In this document: positions 1-10,226 of the stretch, piece by piece
Layout of the letters: every line of letters starts with the position of its first letter
How positions within the stretch are numbered: position 1 is the stretch's first letter
Assembly (NCBI GenBank): GCA_039111635.1
Contig: JBCAQO010000008.1
Span: 682,001-746,000, forward strand
Direction of reading: 5' to 3'
Length of the DNA: 64,000 nt
DNA from: Heterobasidion occidentale
Lineage: Eukaryota > Basidiomycota > Agaricomycetes > Russulales > Bondarzewiaceae
The notes under the pieces: model-generated
What the model saw: only the letters and a program-made list of their open reading frames with translations
What the model was told of the DNA's origin: nothing
Databases searched by the model: none
Program-made: the position numbers and the translations under genes

Positions 1-485
1 AGCTTTTGCAGTCTTCTGCTTTCCGCTCGTCCGCCCTCTGCCATTCTGTTTCTCTTTCGTTTTCGTCCTTTGAGTTGTGCCAAATTTTGACGAGTCACCG
101 CGCAGGACGATGCCGGTGTATCCCTGAGGTAGGTCCACGGCGAGCCCTTGCATCGCTCGCCCCCGAAACGCCGAAGTAAATCGCTTTGCAGCTGGCTTTG
201 ATGGGCCAGGAATCGGCTGGCCGTTGTCAGGAAGATCGTTAGCCTCAACCAATGGCATAGAATCCGTCTCAATAGAATTCGGATCTGCTACTTTATGCTC
301 GTCATGAGGATTAGATTGGGTGGAGGGGATGCTCGGAGGTAGTGGGAGAGACACAGTTGTTGGTTTGACTCGGAAATACGTGGAGACGGGGCAGGGCCAG
401 AGTGAGCGATATTGAACGGCATCAGATGAGGGGAGCAAGACGGTAGAGATCGCTTTGCAGAAGAAATCTCGATTGTCGACGCCAT
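1..485 (-). CDS. RNASEH2C: Ribonuclease H2 subunit C (non-catalytic), 3' part outside window
   Basis: Accessory subunit of the trimeric nuclear RNase H2, which removes ribonucleotides and RNA:DNA hybrids from DNA. The minus-strand start is the ATG at 485 (MASTIEISS...). The diagnostic family stretch HSGPAP followed by VSTYFRVK is at about 375-410, and the second conserved block FRGRAMQG...LPQGYTGIVLRG is at 75-165. The gene is still open at position 1, so the C-terminus is missing. The two conserved blocks lie in different frames: one base appears to be missing in the GGGG run at 388-391 (plus-strand view). Everything on both sides matches the family, so I read this as sequence error or a very recent lesion. 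It is divergent from NTO1, with an ACGCGT box between them. Identification rests on motif memory, with good agreement over about 160 residues. Confidence 0.85.
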
Positions 486-557
486 CTTGGTCGTTATCAA
501 GAACGATGTCGAACGCGTTCGGTTAACGGACTGTGACGTGTACCGTTACGCGACGCG

Positions 558-563
558 ACGCGT
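558..563. promoter_or_regulatory. ACGCGT (MCB-like) box upstream of RNASEH2C
   Basis: A palindromic ACGCGT lies 73 bp upstream of the RNASEH2C ATG, within a CG-rich run (541-563) of the divergent RNASEH2C/NTO1 promoter. ACGCGT is the binding site of MBF-type G1/S transcription factors in fungi. The hexamer also occurs elsewhere in the window, including inside coding sequence, so one copy alone is weak evidence. The case is stronger because PCNA and DNMT5 show the same spacing. Confidence 0.45.
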
Positions 564-767
564 TTGGTCACACTTCCTCTCCTCCACCGTCTGACTCAGC
601 ACGTGGCAATTCCTGGCAATTCTGGCTGTCTGCCGTTTGAAGTTTACCTTGTTTGTCGAAATATTTTGTACACACAAAGATAATCCTACGCTTGCCTTGA
701 GCTGCCCGGTATCATCTTGTCCTGCACATCATCAAAGCCTGGCCCTCTGAGGGTGATTCAAATTCCA

Positions 768-3700
768 ATGGCGCGAGGCGCACACTCTCCCGCACCCACA
801 TTACCCAGGGTCTCCTTCGTCAAAGTCGAGGACGACTTCTCGAAGAAAGCTGCAGGTGTTCATGACCAACAACAGAGGTCGTATGGATGTGCGTTTTGCC
901 ATTCCTTTCATATTAACGGCGACTTATCGAGACTTCAAATAGACAACGACTTCGCCGATTTCCAGCGTCCAGATGCATATATTCACTACATAGGTGTGTT
1001 CACGGGCGCCTTTTCAGCTCTCAAAATCACCATCTCATACATATTGCATGTAGAACCTCTGGAAGTCGAGCTAGCCAAAACAGGTCGAGTACGATATGGA
1101 CGAGCAAGGTACCGCACCTGTCTCATGTATCTTCACCACTTGTGATATCATTCAATACTGTCTTCAGATCAGGATTGGCTGGACAACTTGAATACAGAAC
1201 GTAGGGCGGCCGGTTTAGATCGCATCTCATACGAAACCTTTGAGATTGTCATGGATCGATTGGAGAAGGAGTGGTTCCATCTGGTGAGTCGCCGCATTCA
1301 TCAGCTGCTGCAAATTACAGAGAGGATTGAATCTACTGCAGACAAAGGACATACCGAAGCCAGACATGGTCATGCCGTCCGAGGATTCTACGTGTGCTAT
1401 TTGCGATGACTCGGAGGAGAGAACACCAACGCCATTGTCTTTTGCGACGGATGCAATTTAGCAGTGCACCAAGGTGAGTTGTCTTGTGTTTCAATGAGGT
1501 CTCGGGCAAGCGTAACGAGCGAGTCGATTATGGAGACTGCTATGGAGTGCCATACATCCCAGAAGGACAATGGTTGTGCCGGAAATGCACGGTCTCACCG
1601 GAGAATCTGTGGTAAGCGTCTCATTTCAGCATCCTGGAGTCAAGGCCTCACACTTTTTAGAATTGTGAATTATGCCCAAACGAAGGTGGTGCCTTTAAGC
1701 AAACCGCTCACGGGGACTGGGTTCATCTGCTCTGTGCAATATGGGTACCGGAGACCAGGGTGGCGAACGATGTTTTCATGGAACCTATCACGGGCATGGA
1801 AAGGATCTCCAAGCAGCGATGGAAATTAGTACGAGAATACATGCTGACTCCCATATCCGCGATAGCTGATTGTTGCTGTAGAAATGCCAGGTATGCGATG
1901 TCCGGCAAGGCGCCTGCATCCAATGCAGCAAGACGTCGTGTTTTCTTGCCTTTCATGCAACTTGCGCTCGTAAAGAGAAGCTGCTCATGCCCATGAAGGC
2001 GACGTCTGGCTCTGAACCGCCAACACTGCAGTGTTTCTGTGAGAAACATTTGCCCGTACGCCAATCCACCGACGCTTCTTATACGGTATATAACCATTCT
2101 AACTCCATGACGGCTAGAGAGAGCAAGCCGAAGCTCGTGCCGCAGCCCTCGCCGCTGAAGAGGAAGACGCTACGACGGAGCATCCTTCCAGCCCAAAATC
2201 ATCGAAGACCGCACGCGCCTATGCTAAGACATACAAGCTCGGCCCCCCTCTTGTACCCGCCATCATAGTCAGCCAGATCCTACCAATACATCCATAAGAT
2301 CATTGTCCGCAAGAACCTGAGTTTGTGGAGATGGTAGCGCGATATTGGAGTCTAAAGCGAGAGGCGCGGAGAGGCGCGCCACTGCTAAAGCGGTTGCACT
2401 TGGAGCCTTGGACAGTATCAGCAGCGATCAGAAACCAGACTGACGAGGAGAAGACGAAGAAACTTGAGGTGCGTATCGTTACTTATTACATATGCGTGTT
2501 CGTAATATGCTTCTTCTCGTGCAGCATATGAGGCGTCTCAGACAGGATCTGGAGCAAGTTCGGATGCTAGCCGAACTCTGCCGCAAACGTGAGAGCAGAA
2601 AACTCACCCAGGCAGAGATCGTGCGAGACTTGTTATCGAGAGCCTTGCTCCCTCACGAGCCGAGCTTGCGCGAGGCATTCCGCCAGATTACACAGTAAGT
2701 CTCCATCTACATGACAAGGATCATCATCTTTTATTTCGACATTAGGAACGATCGGTATGATTTTTTCAAAAATCCTGTCTCCCGAACGGATGTCCCGGAT
2801 TACTTCGACATCGTCAAGCGTCCTATGAATTGGGCTGCCATTGAAGCCAAGCTAGGTCGCCACGGGTATTGGGATCTGCAGGCTTTCAAGGTGCATTCAA
2901 GCTTATCCTTGATTTGTGACGCTTTTTGATATCTTGTTTCCAGGACGACATCCTTCTAGTCCTTGATAATGCTATGCTGTACAACAATCCGGGAACGCCA
3001 TACTTCAAAGCGGCCCAAAGAATCAAGGCAGTATCTGAGCCTATTTTAGCGACCCTTAACACATTGGTGCCGCCTCGCCCGCAGCTTAACGCTGACGGTA
3101 GTGTGGTTTCGGCTGCTGAAGATACAGAAGGCGAATCTACAGTAGACAAGATGGATGAGGCTTCGCAGCGCCGCCACGTTCCTATAGGCGACCTTGAGCC
3201 CCCGTATCCCGTTCTTGATTTCTTTGTTTCAAACGAGATCAAGGAGGAAAGCGAATTCATCATCAACGAAGCACCGATAGTTTCTATCTTGAAATACGAA
3301 TTTGGAGAGCTCAAACCGCCGCCACCGCCACCACCACCGAAGCCCAAACGTGATCGCAAGGCAGACAGAGAGAAGAAACGCTTGGAACGAGAAGCGCAGA
3401 GACTCGACGCCGCGCCCGGCTTCCGTGCCTTGCGGACGAGACGTGGAACCGCCGCTGTCGCGGCATTTGAGGCAGAAGCCAACGAGTTGCAGGGTGAAGC
3501 GTCTACCTCGGCCGCCACTTCCGCGATCCCGATCCCTGTACCTGTGGAAGGGCAGCTTCCGGAGTCGCAGCCCCAAGAGCAGCAGCCCAAGAGCAGCAGC
3601 CTCAAGAACAGCAGCCTCAAGAACAGCAGCCTCAAGAACAGCAGCCTCAAGAACAGCAGCCTCAAGAACAGCAGCCTCAAGAACAGCAGCCCCAGACCTC

Positions 3701-5589
3701 GCGCCACCGATCCACCCCGCTACAGTAAAGAAGGGCAAGAAGCGCGCCGCACCAGCTCTGTTGGGCATGCAGAACCGCCGATGGTGAAAGAGGTGGACCC
3801 TCAGGCATCGTTCAAGATGTTCGACCAGGGCTGGATCTTGCCTCCGGATCAGAAACGAGGCGGGCGTTCGGGCGTGGAGAGGGGCCCCGTCCCGCCGCCG
3901 AAGAAGAAGCTCAAGACGGGTGCGACTTCAGGTGCGTGTGTCGAATCTAGGACATCGCTCGCGTATGTGCACCACTCAACTTCGTAATGGTTTTAGGAAT
4001 GAAAATTCGGTTGCCCGCCATGTCTCCTATGACCGAGCGAGCTCCTTCGACAAGGCCCGCAGAAGATTTAAATGCGAGTATGAGCGTCAACACCGACGCT
4101 CTTTCAGTTGCAGAGACGTCCACGTCTGTAGTCGTCCCTCCCAATGACGTGCCGGAAACTCTCATGCTCGTCGACAATGTGCCCGCCGCAACTGAAAAAT
4201 CCGAGGCGGTGGAGGTAGGCGCGCTTTCTGCGGACATTGTCGTGGAACCCGTGGCCACGACTGATGTGCCAGAACCTGCCGTTGATACTGCCCCGCCCGA
4301 GGTACCTGCTGAGATGACCTCGATTGCGACTTTGCCGGCTCCTACACCAGTGCCGTCAAGAGGAAATTCTCCTCCTGCCAATGACCAGGCAGTGGGAGAA
4401 GATGTACCTCCAACACCAGCTCTGGATGTCAATCCAGCCCCTACGACCTTGCCAGTCGAGCCTGTCACGGACGAGACCGTCAACATTCCTTCGGTTCCTG
4501 CAGACGTCCCAGCACCGACAATAGACGTTCCAGTACCGACAATAGACGTCCCACAGGTCGTGAGATCCTACACGCTCGAGCCGAACGAGAAATTCGCGCA
4601 GGATGTCGACGGCACGATCATCATCGAAGAACTTGACACCCCACAGACCCGTAAGGCCAAGTACCTACGACGCCGAGCACGTCTCAATGCCGAGCCGGCC
4701 TCGGATGCGCACACCGCCACGGAGCCTGCGACAAGGCAGCCTATCGCAGGTCCATCTAAGCTTCCTGCCGCCGTCGAAGAGTCCGAGCTCAGTTCGCTGA
4801 GTGACTCTGATGACGAAACTGCCAGGCCAAAAAAGACGAGAAGGAAGAAGAGGTCGAGGAGTTCGATGCCCATTCGTGTAAAGAAGCCACTGCCCAACTT
4901 ACCAGGGAAACTAAAGACGGAAAGGTCCTCGAGGCTGGCACACTCGGTACGTCTGCTGTCTCGTATTCTTGTACACATTACGATGGCGCTGAACGACTTG
5001 CATCATCTAGTATGGGCGCAAGCTCGTAAGCTCTTCAGGCTCAACAGAAGTTATCTGGCTCACGCTGACGCTCTTATAGCCTCATACCCTTGGTGGGCAG
5101 CTGTTGTATTCGAACCCGACGACCCCGAAGTGCCCCCTTGGTGCTAGAATCGAAGAAATTGCCTGCAGCCAGGAGAGCCACACACCTTGTGCGCTTTTAC
5201 GACAATGGCAAATCATGGTTCGTCAATTTTACCACCTTTACGCGCTCGGTCTCAATCACGCCTTTCATTCTAGGCAATGGTTGCCTACGGACAAACTCAG
5301 ATTACTGGGCGAAGACAAAGGTGATCATCATCACGGAGTATCGTCGTTAAAACTGAATAAACTTGATGCTTGTTTCGGCAGCGTTGGATCAGCTGCTACT
5401 GGTTCAAAGCTTCAAGACCACCAAATTAGAGATGGATTGCCACGCATCATACAGGCGAGTGGTTGTCTTGGTGATCTCCATCCCATCCAGATCTAAGTGC
5501 CCGACAGTGAAGCGCTAAAGGAGATGGAGACCGAGATCGACGACGGAGAAAGACATGACAGTGATGGCGCACGCCATGAATCACCGTGA
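768..5589 (+). CDS. NTO1: NTO1/BRPF-type chromatin reader: EPL1-like, PHD-knuckle-PHD, bromodomain, PWWP
   Basis: Probable scaffold and reader of a NuA3/MOZ-type histone H3 acetyltransferase. The start ATG at 768 opens the N-terminal region; the EPL1-like core ([15 protein letters not shown]) is at 950-1000 and [18 protein letters not shown] at 1190-1240. PHD1 (CAICDD...[16 protein letters not shown]) spans 1395-1615, then the knuckle and second PHD ([40 protein letters not shown]) to 2055. The bromodomain is at 2640-3030 ([33 protein letters not shown]). A long Pro/Glu/Ser-rich linker follows. A PWWP domain ([15 protein letters not shown] ... [19 protein letters not shown]) is at 5080-5330. 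At least eight single-base frame breaks are inferred, for example near 1080, 1412, 1610, 2285, 2313, 3585, 3781 and 5137. Stop and last splice sites are uncertain. The alternative is a recently decayed copy. Confidence 0.85.
3601..3690 (+). repeat. Six 15-bp tandem repeats inside NTO1
   Basis: Six exact copies of ctcaagaacagcagc. In the frame that is open through the surrounding exon they read SSLKN; one frame over they read QQPQE. The sequence just upstream encodes ESQPQEQQP, so QQPQE is probably the true reading and a C has been lost from a C-run near 3587. The repeat lies in the disordered linker between bromodomain and PWWP and is likely length-polymorphic. Confidence 0.9.
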
Positions 5590-6293
5590 ATGGACTAGCA
5601 TAGTCAATGGCGTATCGCACATGCTACCGTGTTAATTTACTACATAATATGGGGATCAAACACTTTCTTTGAAACAGAACCTGCAAGATGAACATTCGTT
5701 GAATGCCACCGTCGTTGGCGTCGTTTACAGTCTCGGTAGCATAGCTGACTCCTTTTTCCTCTGCTATGACGGATCGACCCACATTTCATGTACGTTCCTA
5801 TCTTTGGCACGTCGGAGGGAAAAAAAACATGATATTGGGCGCCACCGCCATCCGACAACGCCACCCTTTCAATCGCTAAGGACGCGACTCAAAGAGGCTG
5901 TCTCGACAGCATGGACTACATTGCATGAGATGCTTCATTCCGAGCAACTCAAGAAGCACAATTTGGAATCTCAGAGCTGATCTTATAGCATGTATGATGA
6001 GTCGAAAATCCCCCCCGAAACCAAGATAAATTGAAAAGCATGGCCTTCGAGGGCCATGAACGAGAAGAATCTAGGCTACAGCTAGTGCGACGAGCGATGA
6101 CGACGAGAAACAACCGGCACTAACATATACCTCTTTCAATTAGCAAAACAATATACACCAACCATATGGAGGTCGCATGCCCACATCTGTTGCCAACCCT
6201 CCTGCCGAGTGATTCTCCATCTTCGAGGCCACCTGATCGAGGCCCGTAAGGATAGTATGAAAACACACCCAGTAAGCTCGCCCGTCTGCGCGG
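5590..6293. other. Intergenic, no gene recognised
   Basis: Between the 3' ends of NTO1 (plus) and the small minus gene. A 103-codon open frame on plus at 5669-5980 has no recognisable motif and no clear splice context, so I do not call it. No RNA gene or repeat seen. Confidence 0.6.
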
Positions 6294-6878
6294 CTATGGT
6301 TCGAAGCGCGCGCGACGCGACGCCACGGCGGAGGCGGTCATGTATTCGGGCAATAGCCCAAAGGCGACGAGGTGCTGGATATCATATCGAGCTGACCTCA
6401 GGGGCGGGAGGCGGCGCGGGCAAGGAGCGGCGCAGGGCGGTATGATACCGTCGATTGCAGTGGGGTATACCGTCGATTGCAGTGGGGTATACCGTCGATT
6501 GCAGTGGGGTATACCGTCGATTGCAGTGGGGTCGACGGAGGGGTGCCGCGGAGAGATCTTGTCTACTCCCGAAGTGACCTGTAGGAAAGGCAAGGGGCAT
6601 GGTGAGGTTGGGTCAGAGTTGCGACAGTGGAGAGAGCACTCACCCTGAGGATACGGCGACGGAACACAGTGCCATAGTTTGACAGGTGATCTTCCCTGTT
6701 GCAGTGGATAGAGTGTCAAGAGCTTGCCCTGTGGCAGCCTGCGGAGACGGCGGTGAGATGGGGCCACTATGCCACAGAGGTGAAGGGCACTCACTCTCGA
6801 ACGCTGGTAGTTTGACAGGTGATTTTCCCGATGCAGTTGAAAAACAGTAAAGGGCTTGTCGTCGTCCGACTGTTGCAT
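6294..6878 (-). CDS. Small lineage-specific protein, related to the gene at 39775-41748
   Basis: Function unknown. A minus-strand TATA box at 6956-6963 and an ATG at 6878 open a gene with two well-formed introns: one with donor GTGAGTGCCC near 6795 and acceptor CCGCAG near 6738, and a second starting near 6647. Exons 1 and 2 each encode a version of the same module: exon 1 RRQALYCFSTASGK, exon 2 TGQALDTLSTATGKITCQT. The gene at 39775 starts with the same module (GRQAFGTLSTATKKITRQT). The 3' exon contains the 22-bp tandem repeat and ends with HLVAFGLLPEYMTAS, resembling DLIALGLLPARTQ of the 39775 gene. One or two single-base breaks are needed in exon 1. It could be a degenerate paralogue, but promoter and splice sites look intact. 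Confidence 0.5.
   Translation of the reverse strand: MQQSDDDKPFTVFQLHRENHLSNYQRSRVSALHLCGIVAPSHRRLRRLPQGKLLTLYPLQQGRSPVKLWHCVPSPYPQGECSLHCRNSDPTSPCPLPFLQVTSGVDKISPRHPSVDPTAIDGIPHCNRRYTPLQSTVYPTAIDGIIPPCAAPCPRRLPPLRSARYDIQHLVAFGLLPEYMTASAVASRRARFEP
6444..6531. repeat. 22-bp tandem repeat, four copies
   Basis: Four head-to-tail units of tataccgtcgattgcagtgggg (the first unit starts ga instead of ta). The unit length is not a multiple of three, so successive copies are translated in rotating frames. On the minus strand this gives PTAIDG, then HCNRRY, then LQSTVY, with no stop in any frame. Confidence 0.95.
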
Positions 6879-6955
6879 GGTGTGCAGAGTCACTGAAGAG
6901 TGAGATGGTAGGAGGAGAAAAGGCGAGTGAGGAAGTTGGCAGCAAACCGGGCCCG

Positions 6956-6963
6956 TATTTATA
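6956..6963 (-). promoter_or_regulatory. TATA box of the small minus-strand gene
   Basis: TATAAATA on the minus strand, about 80 bp upstream of the ATG at 6878, in a good position for a fungal core promoter. Confidence 0.55.
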
Positions 6964-8058
6964 GGACGTCAGTGTGCGTTTGTTGTGGTCCAAATAACGC
7001 GCAAAGAAAGAAGGCTCCCGAACAATTCTTGCCACCGAGCGGCTAGCGGGCACGGCCCACCTGGGTTTCTCCTTTATCTTGCGTGGTCAAGGAAGCTGGT
7101 GAGGTAAAAGGTTATTCATTCGCCACCCTTTAGAGCCCTCTACACGCACCCAAGAAGCTCCCGTTTGCCATACGGCGAAGGCCACAAGGGGGATTCTGAG
7201 GCGAAGAACATCAGATCTTTCAGTTCAAAGGCGATCGAGAATATGTTTGTCTCGGTTACGAGCGTACCCTTGTTCTCTTTACGAACGTGCTCTACGGGCG
7301 ATGGAGTTAATGCTGAATCTGTCCAGCCTGGTGTCAGCCTGGCGCGATTGGTACCTACCAGGACCCATTCTCAATCGAATGCAGAAGGCAATGCGCCCTC
7401 TCTGATCTTGAGGAAGGCTAAACCGTATCGATGACGATTGGGCGTTGGTACCGTTGGTGGATCTCAGAGGGCTCATGAAATTCAGGGACCTGTAAGTCCG
7501 AGAAGCATCTGAACAGACCCGTTCCGATGCAAAGAGATCCGATTCTGCGTTAGCATCGCGGACACGAAGGTGAACAGCGGCGAACTTCAAAGACGCGTCT
7601 CTCATTGGGTGGGACCCACGGGGAAACGGACCAAACTATACATTTCGACACGTTTTCTCAGGCAAGTTTAGGCACAGCTCTTCGGGCTGTGATCGGGGAT
7701 GCCTTTTCAAGGATAAATACCTCCTCAATTTAGGTGCCAAATGGGACATGCCGGGGTCCTGCAGACACCCACGTCTGCTTGAGCAGTCGGGCACGGCTGC
7801 TCCAGTTGCTCACACACGGACAGCCTGTATCGTAGCCGACACTCGAATTCTCACGAAATTCCATCGCGAGAGGTTCCGGGCTGAGCAAGTCGACACGGCG
7901 CGCTGGTAAGAACGCGGCCATTCCCATCTGCCTCCCGCAGAATCTGCCACGTCAGTGCGAAACCGAGTTGATCACAAACCTATAAGATCCAGTCTCCCAC
8001 CCGCCTGCCTGCTTCATAAGTATTCTCTGCGCCTCTCTCCTCCTCGACGCCGGTCATC
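6964..8058. other. Intergenic, 1.1 kb
   Basis: Promoter region between the small minus gene and the PDI gene. Several short open frames (7165-7434 plus, 7279-7605 minus, 7730-7927 minus) have no recognisable motif and lack partner exons. A TATA-like tataag at 7981-7986 lies 78 bp upstream of the PDI start. No other structure seen. Confidence 0.6.
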
Positions 8059-9766
8059 ATGCTGCCTCACTTGCTGGCCTTGACCCTTGCGATCGCGCCT
8101 GCGGCCGTGTCCGCTGGTCTGTTCCCGTCGAATTCGCTCGTGAAGCACTTGGACGCGAAGGGTTTCAGGCAAGCCCTCAAAGAGAACGTGCGTACCGGAA
8201 CCCACTCGTTCCCGCCCCCCTTCGCTGATGCACCTCCAGCGGACTAGCGTGATAGCCTTCGTTGCGCCATGGTGCGGAGTGCGTACCAGCATAGTACCCG
8301 ATCGTTATGCAGCCCATAATCAAATGTCCGATTTCAGCATTGTCAGCGGATGGCGCCAGAGCTCAGCAAGGCTGCGCTGGGCCTGTACCCACTGATTCCC
8401 ACATATGCCGTCGACTGCGATGACGCGAAGAACCGACAAGTGTGTGCAGAACAGGTAAGGGGCCTCTCAACATGCGTGGGCGCATACACCCGGCATCGCA
8501 ATCGAGCGAGCTTGGTGTCTTAGAGACACGTGCCTGACACTGTAAAGCTCTGTGTTCAAGAGGATTTCTGACTAATTGTCCTTAGGGCGTGAAAGGCTTT
8601 CCCACGTCAAAGTGAGCGAGTTCGCCTCGTCCTGGCGATATGTTTTAACGTCACGCAGCTCTTCCGCGGGGTAAAGACGTCAAGCCTATCACATTTGAAG
8701 GCGGTGAGCGCACAGCGAGCGCATTCTACTACTGGGCGACGAGACGCGTCCCAAACAAGAACAAGAAGTTATACCACCTCGAAGACATCGAGCCCTGGGT
8801 GACAAAGGCACGTTCAATGCTCCCGATTGGTACATCACAGACTCCGTAACTGATGTGCGCGCGCGATACCAGAACATCGAGAAGAACCGCGTGCTGTTGC
8901 TGAACAAGGGCAAGACGGTGCCGCTGCTGTGGCAGGTCCTCGGGAACAAGTACAAGGACCAGCTCGAGTTCAGCAGCCACCGCGACCGCAAGGGCAAGAC
9001 CGGCAAGGCGCTCGGTGTCGGGATGGGCGGGAAGAAGGAGTCGCGGGTGCTCGTGTACCCCGCCGGCTCTACATCGCCCGTCATCTTCGAAGGTGCGCCC
9101 GCAGCTCTTCACGTCTGACACGCGTTTGCACGGCCTGACGCATCGCCCCTGCCGCAGGTATATTGAAACACGACTCGCTTTCCAAGTTCTTCGACTCCGT
9201 CATCGACGGCTCCGCGGACCTGAAGGTCGTGAACGCGCAGGCGAAGGACGAGGAGTTCGCGCTCACGGAGGAGGAGCTCGAGATCGAGCGGCAGCAGGAG
9301 GCGCAGCGCATCGCGCTCGCGCACGGCGGGTTCACGGAGATGATCGACTTCGAGGAGGCGGTGAAGAAGTACGGCACGGACTTCCACGACGCGCACGGGT
9401 ACGGCGGGATGATGGGCGAGATGCCGAAGAAGAAGGATGCTGCCGCCGCGCGGAGGAGGGCGCGCGAAGCAGAAGAAAGAGGAGGACCCGATCCACAAGA
9501 TCTTGAAGCACCAGCAGGAGAGGGAGAAGGAGAAGGAGCGCGCGCAGCGGGAGACGACGCCGAAGACGGGCGACGGCGGGCAGATCGTGTTCGAGGCGAA
9601 GACGGAGACGGGCCACCGGCCGACCGGCGCGGCGCAGAAGCCCAAGGCTACCGAGTCGGCCGGCGACGCCCCGTCGGAATCTGCCGAGACGCCTGCGCCT
9701 CCCGCCGAATCGACCGCAGCGTCAACGTCAGACGAGGAGGCAGGCCATGTCAAGGACGAGCTCTAG
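8059..9766 (+). CDS. ER protein disulfide isomerase (MPD1/PDIA6 type) with KDEL
   Basis: Thiol-disulfide oxidoreductase of the ER lumen. Signal peptide MLPHLLALTLAIAPAAVSA at residues 1-19. The thioredoxin active site VAPWCG|HCQRMAPEL is split exactly between the Gly and His codons of CGHC by an intron (about 8272-8335). The cis-Pro region GVKGFPT follows at 8586. A second thioredoxin-like domain (8870-9230) lacks a CXXC. The C-terminus is a Lys/Glu-rich coiled-coil-like tail ending HVKDEL, the ER retrieval signal. A GC-AG intron (GCACGT...CCAG) fits at about 8807-8870. Two frame breaks are visible: near 8665-8675, and near 9465-9480 in a G/C-rich run, where the plus frame must shift to reach the KDEL tail. 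Family and localisation are secure; exact exon limits are not. Confidence 0.88.
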
Positions 9767-10226
9767 ACATTTCTTTCGCTAGTGTTTTCTCTGTCTCTAG
9801 GTATTTCTGCATAATGGAAGCACGATTGGCATTGGGCAGACGACGTGCTATCTAAGTACGCCTACGATAGAGTATCCAAAGTAGCGAGCTCTAAGCAAAT
9901 TAAACTTCGAACTAGGGTATCTGCAAGATGCTGTTGAAAAAATCTACATGGAATCTAGGTCTAGATCTAGGTGTCTAAGGCCCTACAGGGGTCGTGTAAA
10001 TAGCTGTATTAAGAATTAGACGCTACCCTCCGAGGGAGCGATTCGAATAAATAGCGAGAGTGACCGGCGTATGGGGCGGTCCAAAGCGACGATATAGGCG
10101 AGAGTATAGAGCAAGCGGAAAAACAATGCAAAAGATCTAACGTCAGCGTACGCAGTGTCAGGATTAGAGATTGAAACAACAGCAAGAAAGAGAGACGCGA
10201 GACGCGAGGGAGGTCGGCGATTACGA
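9767..10226. other. Convergent 3' intergenic region
   Basis: Between the convergent 3' ends of the PDI gene and the F-box gene. Repeated tctaggt/ctagatct motifs near 9950-9975; nothing else recognisable. Confidence 0.6.

Noticed and set aside
2886..3707. Long minus-strand open frame opposite NTO1 (Leu/Arg repeats)
   Set aside because: It is the antisense shadow of the 15-bp repeat and a GC-rich exon; no independent motif.
768..5589. NTO1 as a confirmed pseudogene
   Set aside because: Breaks are single-base and often at homopolymers, and similar breaks occur in most genes of the window, so sequence error is more likely.
5669..5980. 103-codon plus open frame after NTO1
   Set aside because: No motif, no splice partner, position in the likely 3' flank.
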